DNA of 47,835 nucleotides from RECG01 sp964444805 (GTDB taxonomy: Bacteria; Bacillota_I; Bacilli_A; Acholeplasmatales; Acholeplasmataceae): assembly GCA_964444805.1 (NCBI GenBank), contig CAYUIK010000048.1, positions 1-47,835 on the forward strand, in the 5' to 3' direction. The position numbers were made by a program, and so were the translations under genes. The notes below the pieces were generated by a model. The model ran no database searches and was not told where the DNA came from. It worked only from the letters and a program-made list of their open reading frames with translations. Of this stretch, positions 41,998 through 47,835 are shown one piece after another. The first letter of the stretch is position 1, and each line of letters opens with the position of its first letter.

Positions 41998-43269
41998 ATG
42001 AAAGCGATGAAAAACGTTTCACTCGACCAGACAAAGCGATTCGATATGTCCATCAAACCGAAAAAGGAAGCGTTCTATTTAACGCCACTCGCTTACGCCT
42101 TAAGTTTTCCTTCCGTCTGGTATCGAAAACTCAAAATAAACAAAGTCGATATGAAAGGTCTAAAACCTCCCTATGTGCTCTTGTGCACGCATCATGCCTT
42201 TATCGATTTCAAAGTAACAACGAAAGCGATTTTTCCGCATCGGGCCAACTATATCGTCGCGATCGACGGATTCATCAAAAGGGAATGGTTGCTCAGACAT
42301 GTCGGCGCGATCTGTAAGCGCAAGTTCACCAATGATCCGATGCTTTTCCGTCACATTCGCTACGCGTTGAATGAACTGAAACAGATCGTCGCGATCTACC
42401 CGGAAGCCCGTTACTCTTTAATCGGTAAGACGGCAATCCTGCCGGATTCGCTCGCCAAAATGGTTAAGGTTCTAAAAAAACCCGTCGTGGTTTTAAACAT
42501 GCACGGCAATCATCTGACACAGCCGGTCTGGAATTTGAAGATGCGCTATGTTCCGCTTGAGGCGGACATGACGCAAATTCTCTCGGCCGAGGATGTCGAT
42601 CGACTCGATGTCGATACGATCAAAAAGAAGATCGAACATGCCTTCGAATACGACGAATACCGTTATCAGGCAGAAAAGCATATTCGAATCAAGGAATCCT
42701 TTCGAGCGGAAGGCCTTCATCGCGTGCTCTATCAGTGCCCGAACTGTAAGAAGGAACACGTCATGGCGACAAAAGGAACAGAAATTCGTTGTCAAGCCTG
42801 CAAGAAAAGTTGGAATATGCTCGAAAACGGACGACTGCAAGCTACCGAAGGAAAAACGGAGTTCCCACATATTCCCGATTGGTTCGATTTTCAGGCAAAA
42901 TCGGTCGATGAGGAAGTAAGAAAGGGGAATTATCGGTTCGAAGACCATGTCTTGATCGAAGCGTTACCGAATGCAAAAGGGTATGTCGACCTGGGTAAAG
43001 GATATCTCGTTCATGACGAAAATGGATTCAAACTGACCGGAATGAAGGACGGCAAGCCGTTTGAACTGATCAAAGAACCACTTTCGATGTATGGTTTGCA
43101 CATCGAACTCGACTATTTTGGCAAGGGGGATTGTATCGACTTGTCGACTTTGGACGATACCTTCTACATCTATCCCATCAACAAGAAGGATGTCGTAACG
43201 AAAATGCACTTCGCGACCGAGTCGCTCTACCGACTCAATAAGGAACGTTTGGAACGGGAAAAGGCATGA
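41998..43269 (+). CDS. 1-acylglycerol-3-phosphate acyltransferase-like protein with zinc ribbon
   Basis: A 423-residue protein. The N-terminal half is a PlsC-type acyltransferase. HX4D is seen as CTHHAFIDFK (His65, Asp70), and IYPEARYS (about 134-141) takes the place of the usual EGTRS motif. The middle has a four-cysteine zinc ribbon (Cys247, 250, 265, 268) and the last 150 residues form a beta-rich region of unknown function. It probably acylates lysophospholipids or another membrane-linked acceptor. ATG 41998 is chosen for GGAG 7 bases upstream and because the conserved region starts soon after. It overlaps rlmD by 4 bases. Confidence 0.83.
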   Translation: MKAMKNVSLDQTKRFDMSIKPKKEAFYLTPLAYALSFPSVWYRKLKINKVDMKGLKPPYVLLCTHHAFIDFKVTTKAIFPHRANYIVAIDGFIKREWLLRHVGAICKRKFTNDPMLFRHIRYALNELKQIVAIYPEARYSLIGKTAILPDSLAKMVKVLKKPVVVLNMHGNHLTQPVWNLKMRYVPLEADMTQILSAEDVDRLDVDTIKKKIEHAFEYDEYRYQAEKHIRIKESFRAEGLHRVLYQCPNCKKEHVMATKGTEIRCQACKKSWNMLENGRLQATEGKTEFPHIPDWFDFQAKSVDEEVRKGNYRFEDHVLIEALPNAKGYVDLGKGYLVHDENGFKLTGMKDGKPFELIKEPLSMYGLHIELDYFGKGDCIDLSTLDDTFYIYPINKKDVVTKMHFATESLYRLNKERLEREKA

Positions 43270-44567
43270 AGCGCGTGACGTGCATAAGACGCATTGATTT
43301 TTCAACGTGTTTGCTCGATAACGGCAAGAAAGTTCGCTATGTGCTTCCCAAAGAAAGCTTTGATGAAGCCGATATAAACCAGGGATGCGTCCACGAAAAA
43401 AAGATCTTGAATCCATCGGTTGATCGTGTGAAAATACCCTGTCCCATCTTTTATTCCTGTGGTGGCTGTGATCGTCTTCACATCCGTTACGCCGAGCAAC
43501 TTCGAATGAAAGAACGGTACGTGAAGGACCTCTTTTCCAGGGTCGAACAGGACCGAATCGATCCGATCATCGGTGCATCCGATCCCTTTCACTATCGACA
43601 CAAGGCCATCGCAACCGCAACGACGAAAAACAAGCGCCTGAAACTCGGTCTTTACGCCGCCGGCACCAAGAAAGTTATCCCTTACCTCGGGTGTCATATT
43701 CAAGATGGCGCGATCAATGCATGCCTCAAGACGATCGAAGACGTTTTAAATCAATATCGCATAACCGCATATGACATTGATTCTAATCAGGGAATCATGA
43801 AACACGTCGTTATTCGGAAATCCTATCAGCGAAAAACGCTATTGGTTACTTTCGTTACGAATGGGAATCTCTTCCCCAATCATAAAAAAATCATTTCTCG
43901 GATCACGACAGAGCATCCCCTGGTTAAAACCGTCGTGCAAAACATTCACAACCGGAAAACACCCGTCGTACTCGAAGATCGCGAACGCCTGCTCTATGGC
44001 CCGAAAGCGATTATAGATGATATCGAAGACTTTTCGTTCGAACTCTCTTCACGATCCTTCTATCAGGTTCATCCGGTTCAAATGGTTCGCCTCTATCAAA
44101 AAGCGATCATGCTCGCTCGATTGAAAAAAGACGACGTTGTCCTCGATCTATACGCAGGAATCGGCACGATTTCTTTGCTTGTCAGTACATACGTCAAAAA
44201 GGTTATCGCGGTTGAAAATAATCCCAAAGCATATGGGGATGCCATGGCGAACGCGAAAAGAAACGATGTCCATAACGTTCATTTCGTCCTAAGCGATGTT
44301 GAAAGCTACATGAACGAGCTTAATATGAAAATGGACTGTGTGATTTTGGATCCTCCGCGCGAAGGGGCAACACCTTCTTTTCTTTTCGCTTTGAAAAGGT
44401 TGAAACCAGAAAAAATCGTCTATATTTCCTGTAATCCGTTAACGCAGACGCGTGATGTCAAAGTGCTCGAGGACACTTATCTGATCGAACGGATCGCGAT
44501 CGTCGATATGTTTCCGCATACAAGGCACGTTGAAAGTGTCACATTCCTTTCTTTAAAAACCTCTTAA
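43266..44567 (+). CDS. rlmD: 23S rRNA (uracil-5-)-methyltransferase RlmD/RlmCD
   Basis: A 433-residue SAM-dependent RNA methyltransferase of the RumA/TrmA family, making 5-methyluridine in 23S rRNA. An N-terminal TRAM-like region is followed by Fe-S cysteines (Cys59, Cys65, Cys68 in CPIFYSCGGC, plus a later Cys in YLGCHI). The SAM motif is DLYAGIGTISLLV. The catalytic loop is VILDPPREGA and YISCNPLTQTRD contains the nucleophilic Cys. In Gram-positives one enzyme (RlmCD) may modify two sites. The last 14 codons or so are duplicated downstream at 47290-47334, suggesting that its 3' end is an integration target. Confidence 0.94.
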   Translation: MKRVTCIRRIDFSTCLLDNGKKVRYVLPKESFDEADINQGCVHEKKILNPSVDRVKIPCPIFYSCGGCDRLHIRYAEQLRMKERYVKDLFSRVEQDRIDPIIGASDPFHYRHKAIATATTKNKRLKLGLYAAGTKKVIPYLGCHIQDGAINACLKTIEDVLNQYRITAYDIDSNQGIMKHVVIRKSYQRKTLLVTFVTNGNLFPNHKKIISRITTEHPLVKTVVQNIHNRKTPVVLEDRERLLYGPKAIIDDIEDFSFELSSRSFYQVHPVQMVRLYQKAIMLARLKKDDVVLDLYAGIGTISLLVSTYVKKVIAVENNPKAYGDAMANAKRNDVHNVHFVLSDVESYMNELNMKMDCVILDPPREGATPSFLFALKRLKPEKIVYISCNPLTQTRDVKVLEDTYLIERIAIVDMFPHTRHVESVTFLSLKTS

Positions 44568-44590
44568 CAAGCCATTCATAAAATAGTAGT

Positions 44591-44634
44591 AGAAGCATCT
44601 AACCCCTTCAAAAAGGGTTAAATGCTTCTTTTTT
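44591..44634 (+). terminator. Terminator of rlmD
   Basis: Long stem AGAAGCAT-TAACCC (44591-44605) / GGGTTA-ATGCTTCT (44615-44629) with one internal mismatch, then six T. A diverged copy occurs at 47359-47397. Confidence 0.88.
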
Positions 44635-44648
44635 CGTTTTATGTGTAA

Positions 44649-44803
44649 TGTGGAAACATATCGAAATCATTGTGGAAACATCAAACTATGCACTAAGCAC
44701 ATAATTTCTCGTGTGTGGAAACATCTATTTTGTAAATAATTAAATCACTACAACTAGGGTTATCATCTTAGTTAAGCCATCGGGTGCGTGATATGTTTCC
44801 ACA
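44649..44803. repeat. TGTGGAAACAT motif cluster, left copy
   Basis: Direct copies lie at 44649-44659, 44671-44681 and 44714-44724, and an inverted copy at 44793-44803. The second and the inverted copy extend to a perfect 17-base inverted repeat (44665-44681 / 44793-44809). Such clustered sites look like recombinase or transposase binding sites; the protein is unknown. Confidence 0.7.
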
Positions 44804-44934
44804 ATGATTGATTCAGTATTTAAGAACTCAAAACGACGTTCTTTGAACTCACTGTCTGAATAATTCTTTGTTACTGCAATGCTATAGACGAGCTCATTTG
44901 AACTTACTGAAACCACTTGTAGATGAATGAACAC
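44740..44934 (-). pseudogene. Decayed reading frame in the left repeat
   Basis: A 64-codon minus-strand frame containing VSVSSNELVYSIAV and SEFKERRFEFLN. A clearly related frame (VSPNEIV, DEFKERRLDFLKT) occurs at 47519-47770. The shared protein-level similarity suggests remnants of the same former gene. No family is recognised, and neither copy has a good ribosome binding site. Confidence 0.4.
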
Positions 44935-44996
44935 GATGTTTCAGAATCTACCACATCAATCCAAATTTCACAACGGTATTGATAATATCAAGTTTT

Positions 44997-45065
44997 AATG
45001 CAAAACACCCCATTAAAATGTTACAAAATACTCCATTGAAATAATGCAAATAACTCCATTATCTA
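44997..45065 (+). repeat. Three AATGCAAA-CTCCATT units, left copy
   Basis: Degenerate units start at 44997, 45017 and 45043, each with the core (A)CNCCATT. They lie directly before the promoter of the ATPase gene. The counterpart at 47764 is a regular 23-base tandem array. Confidence 0.65.
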
Positions 45066-45094
45066 TTGTTTTATATGTTGAAATATGATAAAAT
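45066..45094 (+). promoter_or_regulatory. Promoter of the island ATPase gene
   Basis: -35 TTGTTT (45066-45071), 17-base spacer, -10 TAAAAT (45089-45094), 24 bases ahead of the start codon. The window ends just where the same region begins after the right repeat. Confidence 0.55.
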
Positions 45095-45118
45095 TTAGAT
45101 AAGAAAGTGAGTGATATA

Positions 45119-46411
45119 ATGATTTCAACATATCTTAATCGTAATATCGACATACAATTAGAAATGTATCTTGAAGCCTTTGGCGCAGTATTAATCACTG
45201 GACCAAAATGGTGTGGCAAAACCACCAGTGCATCTATGAAAGCAAAAAGTGTTTTAAGATTACAAGATCCTGATAAATCACAGGGATATTTATTGACTGC
45301 ACAGACCAAACCGTCACTCCTACTTGAAGGTGAAAAACCTAGATTGATAGATGAGTGGCAAATGGCACCTGTCTTGTGGGATGCTATTAGAACATCGATT
45401 GATCATTTGAGCACTGAAGGTTTATATATCTTAACTGGATCAACAGTCGTAGATGAATCAAAAATTATGCATAGCGGTACAGGTAGAATTGCTCGCTTAA
45501 AGATGTATCCTATGAGTTTGTACGAGTCAAAAGAATCAAATGGGGTAGTTTCTTTAAGACGAGTGTTTGATGACAAAAATTATAATATTGATGGGTTCAA
45601 ATCAAACTTACCAATTGAAAATCTAATCTTTGCTTCTTGTAGAGGCGGTTGGCCTTCAAGTTTAAACAAGAAAACAGAATCGGCAAAGTTGCTAGTTGCC
45701 AAGTCTTATATTGAAAATATTATTCAAACGGACATTTCAACAGTTGATGGTAAAAAAAGAGAACCAATTAAAGTTCAACAATTACTTAAGTCATACGCGA
45801 GGAATATAGGCACAATTACATTAAATAAGACAGTCATTGACGATGTTAATGCTAATGTGAGTTTATCAGAATCAGCTTTTTACGAATACATCAATGCATT
45901 GAATAAACTTTATGTCATTGAAGATTTGCCAGCATGGAATCCGTCTATCAGGTCTAAAACGTCTATAAGGAGTTCTAATAAGAAAATGTTTATTGATCCA
46001 TCTATTGCTGTTGCAGCTTTGGGCTTAACACCACAAGTGTTATCTCAGGATTTTGAAACATTTGGATTTATTTTTGAGAATTTATGCGTTAGAGACTTAA
46101 AAGTGTATGCATCAACACTTGGTGGACGAATATCTTATTATAGGGATAGGATGAATCTTGAAGTAGATGCCGTATTGAACTTAGAAGATGGAAGATTTGC
46201 TCTAATTGAAATCAAGTTAGGTTCAAAGCAAATCGAAGAAGCAGCAAAACATCTCTTAGAAGTAGTGGGTTTAATTAGAAAAGCAAATGAATCAAGAACC
46301 TCACATAAATTAAAAGAACCAGATTTACTGATAATCATAACTGGTGGAGAAATGGCATACACGAGAGAAGATGGTATAAAAATTATACCCATAGGATGTT
46401 TAAAAGACTAA
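45119..46411 (+). CDS. AAA_14/DUF4143-type ATP-binding protein
   Basis: A 430-residue protein with an N-terminal P-loop ATPase domain. Walker A GPKWCGKTT is at 28-36, a Walker-B-like LIDEWQ at about 78-83, and a sensor segment YILTGST near 105-111. A C-terminal DUF4143-like domain has a PD-(D/E)XK-style pattern, LEVDAVL ... IEIKLG. Proteins of this type are widespread, often horizontally spread, and of unsettled function; some are suspected of roles in mobile elements or defence. ATG 45119 is preferred over GTG 45107, though neither has a strong ribosome binding site. Codon use is clearly AT-richer than in the genes left of 44.6 kb. Confidence 0.85.
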   Translation: MISTYLNRNIDIQLEMYLEAFGAVLITGPKWCGKTTSASMKAKSVLRLQDPDKSQGYLLTAQTKPSLLLEGEKPRLIDEWQMAPVLWDAIRTSIDHLSTEGLYILTGSTVVDESKIMHSGTGRIARLKMYPMSLYESKESNGVVSLRRVFDDKNYNIDGFKSNLPIENLIFASCRGGWPSSLNKKTESAKLLVAKSYIENIIQTDISTVDGKKREPIKVQQLLKSYARNIGTITLNKTVIDDVNANVSLSESAFYEYINALNKLYVIEDLPAWNPSIRSKTSIRSSNKKMFIDPSIAVAALGLTPQVLSQDFETFGFIFENLCVRDLKVYASTLGGRISYYRDRMNLEVDAVLNLEDGRFALIEIKLGSKQIEEAAKHLLEVVGLIRKANESRTSHKLKEPDLLIIITGGEMAYTREDGIKIIPIGCLKD

Positions 46412-46488
46412 TCATTATTGTATCCTTTCCATAATCAGCATCAGAATATATTCTCATGTAACTGCATAGTAAAAAGGAGGACATTAAC

Positions 46489-47160
46489 ATGAACTTGCCT
46501 AAGTTATATAAACATACCAGTGAACATTATAATTTTTACTTTGCAAAAGACTCATTGGCTGAAAAAGATATCGAAATAATAAAGAACATTCAAGAAAAAT
46601 GTTATAAAGAAATAACTAGTTTTCTAAATGTTAACCCAACGTTTAAAATAAATTATTTTTTGTTAGAAACACCAGAGTTAGTTGGAAAAATATATGGAGA
46701 TAATGATCCATGCAATGGTTTTGCAAATCCACCAGATGAAATATATGCAGTATACAATAAGAAAATTAAATGTATAGGGTATCACGAAGACGCTCATATT
46801 ATTTCTTATATCCTTAACAAGCCTAAATCTAATTTTCTTAGAGAGGGGCTAGCGATGTATTTTGACAATGTATGGTGGAGTAAATCTAACGATGAATGGG
46901 TACGAATATTCATAAAAACTGATAAATACTTAAACATCAAAAATCTAGTTCAAAATGATTTCTTTTTTAGTCACGCAGATGAAATTACATATCCAATAGC
47001 AGGAGCATTCGTAAAGTATTTAATCAATCGTTATGGCAAAGAAAGGTTTATATCTGTTTATAGTTATAAGGGATATAATTTATTAAGCTAAATTGAAAAA
47101 GTTTTTAAATCAGAATTAGAGCAAATTGAAAAAGACTTTTTGGATTCTCTAAATCAATAA
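46489..47160 (+). pseudogene. HExxH metallopeptidase-like gene with in-frame stop near the 3' end
   Basis: AAAGGAGG (46474-46481) precedes ATG 46489. The frame runs 200 codons to a TAA at 47089-47091 and then stays open for 22 more codons (beginning IEKVFKSELEQIEKDFLD) to a second TAA at 47158-47160. The 3' tail has the amphipathic Glu/Lys pattern that usually ends MA-clan-like peptidase domains, so the first TAA looks like a nonsense mutation. The protein has zinc motif YHEDAH (His99, Glu100, His103) and a downstream REGLAMYF (Glu119) as third ligand, the gluzincin arrangement. The shortened 200-residue protein may still be active. Substrate unknown. Confidence 0.75.
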
Positions 47161-47288
47161 ACCTTGTCATTTCTCTATTAATATGTTTCTATGGTTTTTC
47201 TGTGATTGTGTGTGTAAACATTAAAATAGCCTTTTTGATGTTTCTTGAGTACACACAACACCTTGTTTTCGAGCAATAAGGTGCTTTC
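47161..47288. other. AT-rich spacer with an imperfect hairpin
   Basis: No gene. TGTGTGTA (47209-47216) and TACACACA (47250-47257) are perfect complements, with AAACAT/ATGTTT pairing inside (47216-47221 / 47238-47243). TGTGTAAACAT (47211-47221) differs by one base from the TGTGGAAACAT motif of the repeats. Confidence 0.5.
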
Positions 47289-47289
47289 A

Positions 47290-47334
47290 ACGCATGTTGA
47301 GAGTGTTACATTACTTTCTTTAAAAACATCTTAA
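47290..47334 (+). pseudogene. Duplicated 3' end of rlmD
   Basis: ACGCATGTTGAG... reads T-H-V-E-S-V-T-L-L-S-L-K-T-S-stop, against R-H-V-E-S-V-T-F-L-S-L-K-T-S-stop at the end of the intact rlmD. Most base differences are third-position or conservative, as if this end had once been part of a working rlmD gene. Confidence 0.85.
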
Positions 47335-47358
47335 CAAAGCCATTCATAAAATAGTAGT

Positions 47359-47400
47359 AGAAGCATCTAACCCCCTAAATTGTGGTTAAATGCTTCTTTG
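47359..47400 (+). terminator. Terminator-like hairpin copy in the right repeat
   Basis: AGAAGCAT-TAACC (47359-47372) pairs with GGTTA-ATGCTTCT (47384-47397), followed by TTG. The shortened T tract suggests weaker activity than the left copy. Confidence 0.6.
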
Positions 47401-47518
47401 TTTACTTTTTGCCCAATGTGGAAACATATTTATATGCTCTAAGCATATAATTTCTCGTGTGTGGAAACATCTGTTTTGTAAAAAATCAAAATCACCACAA
47501 CTAGGGTTTTCATCTCAG

Positions 47519-47770
47519 TTAAGACATCCGCTTTATGATATGTTCCCACAACGATAGGTCGGTTTTAAGAAAATCTAATCTGCGTTCTTTGAACTCATCA
47601 TCAGAATCATTCTTTGTCCCTGAAATGCAACAGACGATCTCATTTGGACTTACTGAAATGTTTATAGATGAATGAACACAATATCTCAGAATCACCACAT
47701 CAATCCAAATTGCACAATAAATAAAAGACAAAATGCACAATGGTATTGATAATATCAAGTTTAAATGCAA
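47519..47770 (-). pseudogene. Decayed reading frame in the right repeat
   Basis: An 83-codon minus-strand frame related to the one at 44740-44934 through ISVSPNEIV and DEFKERRLDFLKT. The N-terminal half is hydrophobic and absent from the other copy, and the C-terminus is shifted. Probably a remnant rather than a gene. Confidence 0.35.
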
Positions 47771-47832
47771 AACACTCCATTGTAATAATGCAAATAACTC
47801 CGTTGTAATAATGCAAAAGACTCCATCATCTA
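47764..47832 (+). repeat. 23-base tandem repeats, right copy
   Basis: Three units, AATGCAAAACACTCCATTGTAA-type, begin at 47764, 47787 and 47810, each 23 bases long with a few substitutions. There are no spacers between them, so this is not a CRISPR array. Confidence 0.75.
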
Positions 47833-47835
47833 TTG

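Larger units (their letters stand above)
44522..45065 (+). repeat. Left copy of a ~540-bp direct repeat bounding the island
   Basis: It begins in the last codons of rlmD and includes the terminator, three direct TGTGGAAACAT motifs, one inverted motif, a decayed minus-strand reading frame and three AATGCAAA...CTCCATT units. The same elements follow in the same order at 47289-47832. Identity is high in blocks (the 38 bases around ATAGTAGTAGAAGCATC are identical) and lower elsewhere. It spans a gene-free stretch of about 540 bases after rlmD. Confidence 0.9.
47289..47835 (+). repeat. Right copy of the ~540-bp direct repeat
   Basis: The copy starts with the duplicated rlmD end, followed by a terminator-like hairpin, TGTGGAAACAT motifs at 47417-47427 and 47460-47470, and a one-mismatch inverted motif at 47540-47550. 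The decayed minus-strand frame and the 23-base units complete it. It runs off the window at the same base context (ATCTATTG) that precedes the ATPase promoter in the left copy, so another cargo gene may follow. Confidence 0.9.

Noticed and set aside
47764..47832. CRISPR array
   Set aside because: The 23-base units are contiguous without spacers and no cas genes are visible.
1..47835. tRNA or rRNA genes
   Set aside because: No cloverleaf with TTCRA loop and CCA-type end and no rRNA signature sequence was recognised by reading; a tRNAscan or Infernal run was not possible.

Overview
The window looks like the chromosome of an anaerobic, amino-acid-fermenting Gram-positive-type bacterium (Bacillota or the Mycoplasmatota/Izemoplasma-Erysipelotrichia area; assignment is inference). 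The signs are strong AGGAGG ribosome binding sites, sigma-A-like promoters, TGA used as stop, a lipoprotein metal binder, oxygen-sensitive enzymes and sodium bioenergetics. The first 44.6 kb is of moderate GC with tightly packed operons; the last 3.2 kb is visibly AT-richer and looks acquired.

Left (1-6.9 kb): the end of an unidentified gene; a cyclic-di-GMP class I riboswitch behind a good promoter, followed by two exported proteins with SipW/TasA-like signal peptides; a zinc/manganese ABC transporter (znuABC, minus strand) with a Fur-family-type palindrome at its promoter; and one membrane protein.

Centre (6.9-27.1 kb): what reads as a complete proline-to-pyruvate-plus-acetate pathway. A nine-gene minus-strand operon encodes glutamate mutase (glmS, glmL, glmE), methylaspartate ammonia-lyase (mal) and a citrate-lyase-type citramalate lyase with its activation genes (citD, citE, citF, citC, fused citXG). 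Divergent from it, a plus-strand operon encodes a two-subunit [4Fe-4S] hydratase (probable mesaconase) and a FetAB-type iron exporter. The next plus-strand operon carries an NfnAB-type transhydrogenase, a Nudix hydrolase, a five-gene FAD/Fe-S amine dehydrogenase (probable proline dehydrogenase complex) and 1-pyrroline-5-carboxylate dehydrogenase. Proline would become glutamate, then 3-methylaspartate, mesaconate, citramalate, and finally pyruvate and acetate. A cre-like palindrome lies between the two divergent operons.

Right centre (27.1-44.6 kb): an oligo-1,6-glucosidase, a K+-dependent, probably Na+-pumping pyrophosphatase, tryptophanase followed by an EEP-family phosphohydrolase, a CASTOR/POLLUX-like RCK ion-channel protein, a PgpA-family phosphatase, an alpha/beta hydrolase, an Mrp/Mbh-type cation antiporter operon without a full-length MrpA, an acyltransferase with a zinc ribbon, and the 23S rRNA uracil methyltransferase rlmD (rlmCD).

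Right end (44.6-47.8 kb): a cassette-like island at the 3' end of rlmD. A roughly 540-bp segment, including the last codons of rlmD, its terminator and a set of short repeats, recurs 2.77 kb downstream in diverged form. Between the copies lie a DUF4143-type ATPase and an HExxH peptidase-like gene with an in-frame stop near its end. No recombinase gene is visible in the window.
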